Source: a virus. From it: DNA of 29,456 nucleotides. The position numbers and the translations under genes were made by a program. This document shows positions 14,310 through 22,375 of this stretch, in pieces (position 1 is the first letter of the stretch; each line of letters begins with the position of its first letter). The notes beneath the pieces are model-generated. The model had not been told where the DNA came from and ran no database searches. It saw only the letters and a program-made list of their open reading frames with translations. The stretch spans positions 1-29,456 of IMG/VR virus record IMGVR_UViG_3300033388_003578. The stretch is one strand, 5' to 3'.

Positions 14310-16057
14310 TAAAACGCCCCCGTTTGTTGTAATTTAAGACCTGTGCCGAGTTTGCCACCTGTTACTTCTGCGCGAGTGCCGGGCTCTGTGCGGAGTGTTA
14401 CTTCCGCGGTGCTTGTTGTTCTTTGTTCTTCGACGCTACGTGCAACACGCTCTTGCGGGCTAACTACTTGAGGCACGGGTCCCGCACTTGCGTCGTCCGC
14501 GCCTCCCGCGTCCGGCCCAAACAGATCAAACAGCGCGCCCCCGAGTTTGCCCCCAATAAAGTTCAGACCTGTTTTAATTCCCTGTATCGCTTTAAGCACG
14601 CCCCAAATCGGCGCGAAGGCTAATTGAAAGATTTTAGGCATTTTACCAAACGCGACGAGGAGGTCGTCCGCAAACACTACGAGGCCCGCGATCGCGATCG
14701 CTGCCAGAACGAAAGGGTTCGCCATCATGACCAAGTTGAACGCCGCCATCGCGACTGTGGCCACATTAACCGCAGCCGATACCGCGAAGAATACAAGCAA
14801 GGCTTTCCCAATGCGTTCGGCCCATAGTGCGATTGTGGGCAGCTTCTCGATCAGATCAGATAAAAACTGGCTGACCTTGGTCGCGATCAGGTCATCGTTA
14901 GCGGAGACCCATGCGGTCATCCGGTCCACTGTGTCCCTTAGAGGCCCCGAGTTCATATTAAAAATTTTAACCTTGACGGCATCCACGGCGGACCCTAAAA
15001 GGAACATGCTGCCCTCGAATGTGTCCATGCGTAACGCGGCCATTTTGTCCGCCACGCCTTTGGCCTTGTCTAACTCTTTTACTAATTTTTCTAGTTTGCC
15101 CGTCTCAAATAGCACGGCCAAGTTGGACGCGGCTTTCTGGCCACGTAGCCCAACGAGTTCCGCAAGGAATGCGACCTTGTCAAAATTACCGCCCGCTTTC
15201 TTGGAAGCGATGGAAAGGTTCTCTAACACTTTGGCCAAGGGGAGCATGTCCCCCTTTGCGTCTTTAAACGAGATGCCAAAGCGGCGCATTTTTCGTTGCA
15301 TTGCAACGGTGGGCGCGGCCATCTTGGTCAGCATCGTATTGAGTGCGGAGCCCGCGACAGATGCGTCGAGGCCAACGTCTTGCAGCAACGCGACCGAGGC
15401 GACCACTTGTTCAAGCGGCACGTTTAGCGATCGCGCGGTGGATGCGACGTTCTTCATTGATTCGCCCAGCGAACCGATCGAGGAGTTTGTTCGGGAGGAT
15501 GCCAGTGCCAACACATCCGCGACCCTGGCCGCGTCGGACGTGGCGAGCCCCATGCCCTTGAGAACATTGGACACATGGTTCGCGACTTCGGCGATCTCTA
15601 GGCCCGAGGCTGCTGCGGCGCTCAGGACCGCGGGTGTTGCCTTCAATATGTCGTTAACGCTAAAGCCCGCACGCGCTAACACTTCCATGGCGTTGGCGGC
15701 TTGCGTAGCTGTAAATTTAGTTGATCGGCCTAACGAGAGGGCTTGTTCCTCGAGGAGAAATATGTCTTTACGGGTTTGCAGGGACACGGCACCCACATCT
15801 GTGATCGCCTGTTCAAAGGCGGCGCCCGCGGTTACTACGGGGGTCATGGCTGCGGCAGCTATTACAAAGGACGCCGCGGCTACCCGTGCGCCTTTTTTGA
15901 TCCCCGCTGTAAACTTGCCCATCGCCCGATTAGCTCGGCGGAGGCCCGCTTCCACGCTGCGAGTAAATTTGCCCACACGGTTCTGCATTCGGGTGACTGG
16001 TGCGGTGATGCGATCCACCGCTTTAAAGACTGCCTCAACTGAGAAACGACCCGCCAT
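14309..16057 (-). CDS. Tail tape measure protein
   Basis: A 582-residue protein. The N-terminal half (about 80-280) has the TP901-type tape-measure signature: F-E-Q-A-I-T-D-V-G-A-V, then L-S-L-G-R-S-T-K-F-T-A-T-Q-A-A-N-A-M, then G-L-D-A-S-V-A-G-S-A-L-N-T-M-L. Ala-rich membrane-like segments lie at about 420-475, as expected for the part that enters the host membrane. By the usual rule of about 1.5 angstrom per residue, it would set a short contractile tail of roughly 85-90 nm (inference). It starts 9 bases after the chaperone frame. Confidence 0.93.
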   Translation of the reverse strand: MAGRFSVEAVFKAVDRITAPVTRMQNRVGKFTRSVEAGLRRANRAMGKFTAGIKKGARVAAASFVIAAAAMTPVVTAGAAFEQAITDVGAVSLQTRKDIFLLEEQALSLGRSTKFTATQAANAMEVLARAGFSVNDILKATPAVLSAAAASGLEIAEVANHVSNVLKGMGLATSDAARVADVLALASSRTNSSIGSLGESMKNVASTARSLNVPLEQVVASVALLQDVGLDASVAGSALNTMLTKMAAPTVAMQRKMRRFGISFKDAKGDMLPLAKVLENLSIASKKAGGNFDKVAFLAELVGLRGQKAASNLAVLFETGKLEKLVKELDKAKGVADKMAALRMDTFEGSMFLLGSAVDAVKVKIFNMNSGPLRDTVDRMTAWVSANDDLIATKVSQFLSDLIEKLPTIALWAERIGKALLVFFAVSAAVNVATVAMAAFNLVMMANPFVLAAIAIAGLVVFADDLLVAFGKMPKIFQLAFAPIWGVLKAIQGIKTGLNFIGGKLGGALFDLFGPDAGGADDASAGPVPQVVSPQERVARSVEEQRTTSTAEVTLRTEPGTRAEVTGGKLGTGLKLQQTGAF

Positions 16058-16066
16058 TGATGTCCC

Positions 16067-16360
16067 CTACTTTGGTGTCGAGTGCGCGATTAACTCCGCA
16101 CGCAAACCGTTATAAAAAAATAATATCTCGTGTGCTTTCAGTCCTCGGACGTCCGGGAGTCCTGAGTAGTCGCGGCAAACTTGCCAAAGCATTTCGGTAT
16201 ACACGGGGCGGAAGGTGTGCTCACCTTTCGGCAGCTTCGCGTCCTGCCCGTGTCTCACTAGTTGCGCCCGGACTAATCCATTAAAAGCGCAAAGAGTGCC
16301 TCGCACACTTTCACATCCGTGCCGATAAGGTTGGCAAAAACGCTCTGGTGAACTTTGCAC
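16067..16360 (-). CDS. Second frame of the tail assembly chaperone (GT-like extension)
   Basis: An open frame of 97 codons from a GTG at 16360, just upstream of the tape measure gene. It overlaps the previous gene by 88 bases and lies in its -1 frame; that frame is open from 16408. This layout (two chaperone frames before the tape measure) is the conserved G/GT arrangement of tailed phages, in which a fraction of ribosomes shift frame and make a fused protein. No good ribosome site precedes the GTG, which favours expression as a frameshift product. No canonical slippery heptamer is visible; the best weak candidates are C-GTT-TTT (16342-16336) and G-CTT-TTA (16288-16282). Confidence 0.7.
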   Translation of the reverse strand: MQSSPERFCQPYRHGCESVRGTLCAFNGLVRAQLVRHGQDAKLPKGEHTFRPVYTEMLWQVCRDYSGLPDVRGLKAHEILFFYNGLRAELIAHSTPK

Positions 16361-16689
16361 ATGTCCGCGAGGACCGCGTACGTCTTGGCGACCTCGTGGT
16401 TCTTCTTCTTACCGTCCATCGCCATTAGTGAGGCGCCGGAACGCTCGTGGAAAGTGATCGCTTCTTTATGTTTAGATCGTGGGTTGAAGGGGGTGTAAAT
16501 AGCTTCACCTGTCTCATTAAAAACAAGGTGGCCCCTTTCTACTGCGAGAACTAGTCGGCTTTTTTGCTTGTTGAAAGCGGTTAAGTCCTCGGCGTCCATG
16601 GCTGCCTCGTCAAGGTCTAAGTCCATCGCCTCGACAAATCGGTCGAATTCCGACTCGGCTACTTCCCTTTCTACTGGTGATTCTTTCAT
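16273..16689 (-). CDS. Tail assembly chaperone (gpG/gp41-like)
   Basis: A 138-residue acidic protein between the tail tube and tape measure genes, the conserved place of the tail assembly chaperone. The chaperone coats the tape measure protein and is absent from the virion. Helical, with E/D-rich N-terminus and basic G-K-K-K-N-H at 93-98. The last 29 codons overlap the second chaperone frame. Confidence 0.75.
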   Translation of the reverse strand: MKESPVEREVAESEFDRFVEAMDLDLDEAAMDAEDLTAFNKQKSRLVLAVERGHLVFNETGEAIYTPFNPRSKHKEAITFHERSGASLMAMDGKKKNHEVAKTYAVLADMCKVHQSVFANLIGTDVKVCEALFALLMD

Positions 16690-16783
16690 AATATTGCCCT
16701 ATGCAAAAATTGGGTGCTGCGCCCCAGCGCTAGCCGGGAATGTGATAGAGCACACGCGCAACAAAAAGCCCTATGCCATTAAT

Positions 16784-17167
16784 TTATTGTTTGGTAAGTT
16801 TGCCCGGCCCCATTAGGTCGATCGCCGCGGTGGCGCTCTGGCTGCTGGCTGGGTTCTCGCCTACGATCTGCCCCGTGCCTTGGTACACCGCACCTGAGAC
16901 GTACGTGGCAGAGCAGGGGAAGTCCTCTTTTCGGTCCGTTAAGTCCTGCAGGAACTCTTGGTCGCCTCGGTCGTCGTCTATCTCGACTTGTGCCCCGCTT
17001 AGGGACCAAGGGACGCGCGTTTTAATGGTTCGGGTTGTGCCGTCGCCATTCGGCTGGACCTCGTTTTCAAAGCCCCCCAGTTTGCGCTGGACATCTACGT
17101 CCGCCGCTGCCGGGAACTCACGGCCTGCTAGTGTTAGTGATTCGATGGAACCGCCTGTTGCGCCCAT
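16784..17167 (-). CDS. Tail tube protein (Mu gpM-like)
   Basis: A 127-residue protein. G-A-T-G-G-S-I-E-S-L-T-L-A-G-R-E-F, then G-G-F-E-N-E-V-Q-P-N-G-D-G-T, then E-N-P-A-S-S-Q-S-A-T-A match the contractile-phage tube family. Six subunits per ring form the inner tube within the sheath. It follows the sheath gene after 14 bases, as in Mu. A 94-base gap follows. Confidence 0.9.
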   Translation of the reverse strand: MGATGGSIESLTLAGREFPAAADVDVQRKLGGFENEVQPNGDGTTRTIKTRVPWSLSGAQVEIDDDRGDQEFLQDLTDRKEDFPCSATYVSGAVYQGTGQIVGENPASSQSATAAIDLMGPGKLTKQ

Positions 17168-17181
17168 GGTGTTCTCCTAGA

Positions 17182-18690
17182 TTATGCGACTACCGTCGAC
17201 GTGCCGAAAAAGAAGCCGAAATTTAGATCGACCGAGATTATGTTCGCATTGCCCGCTAGCTGTACCGTCGTTGTGACGTTCAACCGCTTGGGGTTGCCAC
17301 TGTCAATCTCTGCGAATGTGTTAGCCTTTGCCGACTCTGGGTCGCTAATGATAGCGTTTAGTCCCAAACTGTCAAGCATCGAAGCCACTGCCGTCACTGC
17401 CGTCTTAGGCTTCTTGGCCGAGCGGTTAGATGTTGGCTGGTCGTTAGGTATCAACGGCGCGCCATCCCACTCCTCCGTAGCAAAAATTAAGTCCAAATTA
17501 AATAGAATGTTTTGCAGCTTAACAATGTCTACAACAAAACGGTAAGCGGGTATTGGGTCGCCCGTTGGGTGATAGTACGTCACAACGTCAGAGATGTTGA
17601 TCACGCCGTCTTTCACTTCGGTTGTTGAGCTGCCGCCTTTAACTGCAAGGTCTCGCTGGGTGTAGTCCCATTGCTCGCCGTCCGTGCCGGGCACTAAGCC
17701 ACTAGCATCTCGGCTGCCGTAGTCCTGCGGCGGGTTGTTGTTTGCGACTTTAACGATGCGCGCGAGTTGACGTGCTGCAACTACTAGCGGCAACTCGTCA
17801 CTACCTGGCGCAACTAGCTGGGAGTTGATTTTATCAGTCTTGCGAGTCTCGGGGATCACAATCGCAGTTTGCGGACTCACTTCCGTGGTGCCTGTGAATA
17901 CGACTAGCGGCTTGCGCGTCAATGCGCCCCACCGGCCCTCACCGAAAGTTGTATATTTTGTTAACGATGCGGTGTCTGCGACGTCCATACAATTGAGCAT
18001 CATGGTCTCCCACACATTGCCCACTTGCGAGAGTGCGTCGTCTACATCCGGGTTGACTAGTCCGCCCGTCGGTTGTGTGAATGCGAACGTCGTGCCCGCA
18101 GTGGTTGACCCCACAACGGTCAACACGATGTCGTTCGCGCTCGTGCCTTTCCATTTAGATGTTATGTCCACCGTGGTGGATGTGCCTGGCGTTGCGTCAA
18201 CCGCAATCACGGGCATCTCAAGCACTGCATTAACGGCCGCCGTCATGGCGGTGACGATGTCCGCGACGGTGTCGCCTGCGCTGATCACGAAGGCCTCCGA
18301 CGGGATCTCGTTAATGACTACGCGATAACTCGCCGCTTCGGTTTGAGAACCGCCCGGCGTGATGTCTCCCGAAGATACGGCGCCACTGCCGTCATCGACT
18401 AGCGGGTACACTGTCACCGGTATTGTGCCGACGCCGTCACCGTTAACCGGTAAAAGTTGTAGCACTGCCAAGTGTAAAGGGGACCCGAAGCCATACGTCT
18501 GCGCGACTTCTAGTGCGCTGGTTACCTGCGCTTTAACTGTTGGATAGGTGGAGGTGGTGCTACCTTGCCCCACTACCGCTACGCGCTGGGGTAAAAACAA
18601 GATACCGCCACCTCGCAGGTCTTTAAATGCTGTTTTTATTCCGACGACTCGAGCAACTGCTGAGGGGTCGACTGCGGTGCTTATAGGCAT
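17182..18690 (-). CDS. Contractile tail sheath protein (Mu gpL-like)
   Basis: A 502-residue protein. The N-terminal half carries F-L-P-Q-R-V-A-V-V-G-Q-G and A-L-E-V-A-Q-T-Y-G-F-G-S-P-L-H; the C-terminal half carries N-L-D-L-I-F-A-T-E-E-W-D-G-A and N-P-K-R-L-N-V-T-T-T-V-Q-L-A-G, the conserved sheath core that holds neighbouring subunits together. Length fits the Mu-like sheath family. Presence of a sheath makes this a myovirus-type particle. Confidence 0.93.
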   Translation of the reverse strand: MPISTAVDPSAVARVVGIKTAFKDLRGGGILFLPQRVAVVGQGSTTSTYPTVKAQVTSALEVAQTYGFGSPLHLAVLQLLPVNGDGVGTIPVTVYPLVDDGSGAVSSGDITPGGSQTEAASYRVVINEIPSEAFVISAGDTVADIVTAMTAAVNAVLEMPVIAVDATPGTSTTVDITSKWKGTSANDIVLTVVGSTTAGTTFAFTQPTGGLVNPDVDDALSQVGNVWETMMLNCMDVADTASLTKYTTFGEGRWGALTRKPLVVFTGTTEVSPQTAIVIPETRKTDKINSQLVAPGSDELPLVVAARQLARIVKVANNNPPQDYGSRDASGLVPGTDGEQWDYTQRDLAVKGGSSTTEVKDGVINISDVVTYYHPTGDPIPAYRFVVDIVKLQNILFNLDLIFATEEWDGAPLIPNDQPTSNRSAKKPKTAVTAVASMLDSLGLNAIISDPESAKANTFAEIDSGNPKRLNVTTTVQLAGNANIISVDLNFGFFFGTSTVVA

Positions 18691-18702
18691 GAGGCAGTTT
18701 CC

Positions 18703-19371
18703 TTATAGTGGGTAATCATAGTCAGCCTCGAGGACGATCTCGCCATCTTCGGCCCGTTTGACATCAATCGCCACAAGCTCCAAAGTCTCCGGAACGTATT
18801 GCGGTGAAAATTCATTAAAGTCGACGGTTAGCGCAATGCGCCCTCCGATAACTTGCTGTGCCTGTCGGCCTTCGACCTGCGGCTGAAACACGTTGATCGA
18901 TTGCGGCCACCGTCCCCACACTAAGCCCTGTAGCCCGAGATACGTGTACGTGGAGGCCATTAAGATGTTTCTTACTAAGCGGATCGCCGCTTGCACGCGA
19001 AGGGCCGCGTCCTCGTCTCCAGGTACGTGCCCGCCGGCGGGGATGTCGCTGCTTATCCCTAGCGCATAGATGTCGATGTTGTACACGCTGCTCGAGTGCT
19101 GCCTTTCCATCTTGTTCGAGGAGGCTTTATCAAAATTTGAGCTGCCATACCAGATATTTATAATTGGTGTTTGTTCTGCGCCGTCGTCCTGAAATAGTTC
19201 CCACGGGTTCGCTCTCTCGGTGAAAACTCGGAGCTTCCAGTCGTCTGGGTCCTTCGCTGCCAGAACCGCGAGGGCTTGTTGACTTGTTGACTCGAGGACG
19301 AGTATCGCCGCGATCTGGTCCCGGATGATCTCAAAATTGTCTTGTTTGTCGATCAGCGTTTGAATAGGCAT
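18703..19371 (-). CDS. Putative tail terminator/completion protein
   Basis: A 222-residue protein from Met at 19371. The frame stays open to 19404, but ATG 19371 shares one base with the upstream TAA (TAATG), the coupling used throughout this operon. It lies between the FII-like neck protein and the sheath, where Mu gp37 and other terminators lie. Features: Y-N-I-D-I-Y-A-L-G and A-A-I-R-L-V-R-N-I-L, then W-G-R-W-P-Q-S-I. Function from position; the sequence alone does not decide. Confidence 0.65.
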   Translation of the reverse strand: MPIQTLIDKQDNFEIIRDQIAAILVLESTSQQALAVLAAKDPDDWKLRVFTERANPWELFQDDGAEQTPIINIWYGSSNFDKASSNKMERQHSSSVYNIDIYALGISSDIPAGGHVPGDEDAALRVQAAIRLVRNILMASTYTYLGLQGLVWGRWPQSINVFQPQVEGRQAQQVIGGRIALTVDFNEFSPQYVPETLELVAIDVKRAEDGEIVLEADYDYPL

Positions 19372-19754
19372 TATTTGTAAAACTCCAATATGCACGACAC
19401 GCAACCGATCGCTCGGTCAGGTATGGATTCTTTCACTTTAAATGTGTAAGGCACGCCATTGATGTCGTCAAATTGTACAAGCCACGGTTTGACTGCGCCG
19501 TCCGAGACCCCCTGCGGGACCCCGAGACCTTTACTTGTCAGCGACGCGATCCGGATTGTTGCTGACGCTGTCCGACCGCTAACGGCTTGCCCTGTTTCTG
19601 GATCTATCATCAAAGATATGTCCGTAGAGAAACCCGTTAAATGTCCGACCAACCCCGAGGGGTCTGTCACTGTAATCGGCCAACCGAACCCATTGGTCGC
19701 ATCTTCTAGGATGCGCCCGAGGTCCGCTTCGGCCTGTGCTCTTAGCCCTGCCAT
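19371..19754 (-). CDS. Head-tail joining protein (lambda FII-like)
   Basis: A 127-residue neck protein. The start M-A-G-L-R-A-Q-A-E-A-D-L-G-R-I-L-E-D, then F-G-W-P-I-T-V-T-D-P, then I-D-P-E-T-G-Q-A-V-S-G-R-T-A is the pattern of small phage head-tail attachment proteins. Its place after capsid and FI-like protein equals lambda FII, which completes the head so the tail can bind. Confidence 0.75.
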   Translation of the reverse strand: MAGLRAQAEADLGRILEDATNGFGWPITVTDPSGLVGHLTGFSTDISLMIDPETGQAVSGRTASATIRIASLTSKGLGVPQGVSDGAVKPWLVQFDDINGVPYTFKVKESIPDRAIGCVSCILEFYK

Positions 19755-19755
19755 T

Positions 19756-20148
19756 TTAGGACTTGATCACATGTTTTGTTTTTACGAAGCCGTCGAGAGC
19801 TTTCTGTCCGCCCGCTAAGTCTTCCGCTTTGATCTCTCTGCCCGGCCCGAGTAGCCCGCGCTTGGTAGTGATCGATTTTCCGTCCGCGAGATAGTACGGG
19901 GGCTTTGCCTCCGCCGCCTTTGCTTTTGCTTTTGCTTTTTTAGCGTCCGCCAGCTCTTTCGCAGCGAGGCGCTCATCTTCCGCCACTTTGGCCGCCGCGT
20001 CTGGATGGCTCTTTTTCATATCCTTGACGACTTTCGCAAGCTCTGCGTTGTTCATCTTGTTCAGTTCTGCCTCACCTTCCGCGAGGTCGAGGTCCGCCGC
20101 CATTGCAATTGCGATCGCTTGTGCAATTAAAACTTTATTTGTAGCCAT
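19756..20148 (-). CDS. Packaging-associated protein (lambda FI-like candidate)
   Basis: A 130-residue protein. A helical N-terminus (about 20-50, N-K-M-N-N-A-E-L-A-K-V-V-K) is followed by a Lys/Ala-rich helix (about 55-80) and a small C-terminal beta domain (Y-Y-L-A-D-G-K-S, G-P-G-R-E-I). Lambda gpFI has the same layout of helical N-terminus, linker and C-terminal barrel, and the same place between capsid and FII. FI stimulates terminase docking. Assigned by layout and position. Confidence 0.6.
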   Translation of the reverse strand: MATNKVLIAQAIAIAMAADLDLAEGEAELNKMNNAELAKVVKDMKKSHPDAAAKVAEDERLAAKELADAKKAKAKAKAAEAKPPYYLADGKSITTKRGLLGPGREIKAEDLAGGQKALDGFVKTKHVIKS

Positions 20149-20177
20149 GGTTTTCTCCGCCCTAATAAATTATGTTA

Positions 20178-20199
20178 GGGGTGGACAAAGTCGCACCCC
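20178..20199 (-). terminator. Strong hairpin after the major capsid gene
   Basis: On the minus strand GGGGTG, one bulged C, GAC, a TTT loop, GTC and CACCCC form a 9-bp stem, 8 bases after the capsid stop. It is followed by TAACATAATTTATT, only partly T-rich. It may act as a leaky terminator or 3' stabiliser that keeps capsid mRNA more abundant than downstream tail mRNA (inference). Confidence 0.5.
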
Positions 20200-20206
20200 C
20201 TTCGTT

Positions 20207-21301
20207 TTAAAAGACTGCTGTTAAACAGCCGTAAGTGTCGATCGCGGTTGGGATCAACAACGGTCGAGAGCCTACGCCGCCCCACAACTGCTCGCCATCG
20301 TTAGACATCCACACGTTAGTGTGTAAGTCCATGCCGCCCGCACCGTTAGCCAAACGGTTTGGTAATTCGGGAAGCATCTGCGACGCTTGAGAGTTTAACA
20401 ACTTGCCAATGTTAGGGATCGCGCCGAACGTTGCATCCATTCTGCCCGTGCTTGAGCGAACAACAACTTTGTTCGGGTCAATAAACTGCACTTTGTTTCC
20501 GGTTTGAGGGTCTTTGTACTGACCGCCATACGTCCAAATGTCGTAGCGGTATGCCCCGATCTCCACAGTTCCCCGATACGTGCCGCCGTTGCCGCGTTTC
20601 TGCATCGGTGCGATCGTGCCTTGGTCAATGCGTCGAGTCTCATACACTTTGATGACTTCCGCATCCGCGATAAACTCTCGGTATGCGTCGATCCCCATCA
20701 AGAGCTCGTCTGGGTCTTCCAGACCATCATCGCGAATGACTTGCGCCAGCGCATTGACGTCATCAAGAGGTGTCGCGCCTACTTGTCCCCATGCGGTGCC
20801 CGCAGTTGGGAAGTGGGTCGCCTTAGGTTTGAAGTCCAGCGAGTAGATCGCTGCGCCGTTGATGTCAGTCAGAGTTATGACCCCAGTCTGCAAAACTTGC
20901 GAGGCTTGCTGCTCAAGTGCTCTGCGGATTTTGCGTTCGACTTTAACCATCCCACGGAACATTCGGACCACTAAGTTCGCACGGAAGTCCGGAGACTTGA
21001 AGGGGTCGTCCCCCGCCATGCGTTTAATTAGGTCCGTCGCGTTCAGGGCGATCGCTTCTTTAAAGATTGGAGCTTTAAACTCCTTGTTTGTATACAGGTC
21101 CTCTGAGTTCATTCGATACCCAGTGGTTAGATCCGTGACCGCGATCGCGATGTCTTCGTCGCTGCGAATAATGTCGATCTCCACGGTTTCCGAAGTATAG
21201 AAGTTCTCCGGAGGGCTTTGAAACAGTCCCGTGAGGAACATCGTTGTCGCCGCCATTTGTTCGTATACTCGTAGCATACGTTTAGTTACTGTACCCGACA
21301 T
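20207..21301 (-). CDS. Major capsid protein (lambda gpE-like, HK97 fold)
   Basis: A 364-residue protein of the Phage_cap_E family. Seen: F-F-bearing N-terminal start replaced here by M-F-L-T-G-L-F-Q-S-P, then I-A-I-A-V-T-D-L-T-T-G-Y, a long charged helix with R-K-I-R-R-A-L-E-Q-Q-A, then W-T-Y-G-G-Q-Y-K-D and the conserved V-Q-F-I-D-P-N-K-V-V-V near the C-terminus. Length fits the family. It follows protease/scaffold and decoration genes, as in lambda. Confidence 0.92.
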   Translation of the reverse strand: MSGTVTKRMLRVYEQMAATTMFLTGLFQSPPENFYTSETVEIDIIRSDEDIAIAVTDLTTGYRMNSEDLYTNKEFKAPIFKEAIALNATDLIKRMAGDDPFKSPDFRANLVVRMFRGMVKVERKIRRALEQQASQVLQTGVITLTDINGAAIYSLDFKPKATHFPTAGTAWGQVGATPLDDVNALAQVIRDDGLEDPDELLMGIDAYREFIADAEVIKVYETRRIDQGTIAPMQKRGNGGTYRGTVEIGAYRYDIWTYGGQYKDPQTGNKVQFIDPNKVVVRSSTGRMDATFGAIPNIGKLLNSQASQMLPELPNRLANGAGGMDLHTNVWMSNDGEQLWGGVGSRPLLIPTAIDTYGCLTAVF

Positions 21302-21311
21302 GGTGCTCCCC

Positions 21312-22016
21312 TTATTGGTTGTCTAGGATGTTTAGTTCTTGAACTTCAATCGAAACTAACGAGTAGTCACGAAGCTGGTCAAGGATTGCGTCGTCGATGT
21401 TGGAATTATCCCCATCTGCGTCGATGATTAAGCGAGGCGCTCGAACCGAACCCGAGATCATGTCCCGGATTGCTACGTCGCCCGCACCCGTTGCCGCCAC
21501 ATCGTATGTTAGCACGGCTTTAGGCACTTGTGCCCCACCAGCCCCCGCGATTGCGAAAGGAACTAGGTTCCCGTCAGCCGCTACGGTTAACGTGAAGAAG
21601 TCGCCGACAACGAAGTCCGTTGCCGCATCGGTCACGGTAAATTGTAAACCTGCAGTTTCGAAAACTGTCGCAGCTCCCGCGCCCACAGTCATGATCAGGT
21701 TGGTGGCAACGAGTGCCCCGTTCGGATCTTTTAACTCTAGCACGCCACCGTTCGCCACTGCTGTGATAACCGTTAGGACGTAAGCCCCAACGATTGGAAC
21801 AACTTGTCCCGCCGCAACTGTCGCCAGCGTCACCGTGCCGTCGCCGGTGCCTGTGACTGCCGAGGCTGTTACCGCATCCGCCACCGCTTTACGCGCGAGG
21901 ATCGTGCCTTCCAGCACTGTGCCCGCACCGCCAAAGGTCAAAAGGTCATCTCTGAACTTGCCCTCTTCGAGAATAACGCTCCCGAGGTCGTTGTTTGTTA
22001 TTGTAATGTTTGGCAT
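21312..22016 (-). CDS. Head decoration protein (gpD-like) with an inserted beta domain
   Basis: A 234-residue protein. The ends (1-50 and about 148-234) resemble a gpD-type decoration protein: F-R-D-D-L-L-T-F near 21-28, then Y-D-V-A-A-T-G-A-G-D-V and P-R-L-I-I-D-A. Between them (about 52-147) sits an extra Gly/Ala/Thr/Val-rich domain containing G-T-G-D-G-T-V-T-L and G-D-F-F-T-L-T-V, absent from the 110-residue lambda gpD. The protein would sit on capsid three-fold sites and stabilise the filled head. TAATG coupling with the protease gene. Confidence 0.78.
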   Translation of the reverse strand: MPNITITNNDLGSVILEEGKFRDDLLTFGGAGTVLEGTILARKAVADAVTASAVTGTGDGTVTLATVAAGQVVPIVGAYVLTVITAVANGGVLELKDPNGALVATNLIMTVGAGAATVFETAGLQFTVTDAATDFVVGDFFTLTVAADGNLVPFAIAGAGGAQVPKAVLTYDVAATGAGDVAIRDMISGSVRAPRLIIDADGDNSNIDDAILDQLRDYSLVSIEVQELNILDNQ

Positions 22017-22375
22017 TACGCTTGCGCTCCCATTCCTGTGGCCGCTTCAACAAGTGCCGCAACATCTGCTCCAGCTTCGACATTGTCTTGGCCTTGCGCA
22101 TTGTTGGCGGCCGCAGCTGCTTCGTCGTCGCCCTGACGGTTGCCGATATCTTGATGGTTTCGGCCAGCACACAAATATTTAGCCGTTAGCGTCGCGGTCA
22201 TTTCCGAACCGTCCGCAACCGCCTCAAGTGCCGTTTTCATGTCATGGCAGGACGTGCCCATCTGTAAATGAGCCCCCACGCGATCACGTTCCGCAGTCGC
22301 GCCAATTGTTTTGCCTTCGTCGACCGCCGCCTGGTATAGTGCGGGGTGCTTGGCCTTTAATTCTTGGATATCCAT
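22016..22375 (-). CDS. Nested scaffold protein (Nu3-like), internal start
   Basis: Met271 of the protease frame (ATG at 22375) is preceded by AGAGGT at 22388-22383, a good Shine-Dalgarno sequence 7 bases away. Translation from it gives 119 residues starting M-D-I-Q-E-L-K-A-K-H-P, which has the helical, acidic character of Nu3-type scaffolds. In lambda, Nu3 is made in the same way from inside gene C. A separately made scaffold would give excess over protease. Confidence 0.7.
   Translation of the reverse strand: MDIQELKAKHPALYQAAVDEGKTIGATAERDRVGAHLQMGTSCHDMKTALEAVADGSEMTATLTAKYLCAGRNHQDIGNRQGDDEAAAAANNAQGQDNVEAGADVAALVEAATGMGAQA

Noticed and set aside
14727-16115. A 462-codon plus-strand open frame
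   Set aside because: It lies opposite the tape measure gene, is Ala/Ser/Thr-rich with no family likeness, and arises from codon bias in GC-rich DNA.
19372-19404. 11-residue extension of the terminator candidate
   Set aside because: The TAATG coupling at 19371 is the pattern of this operon.
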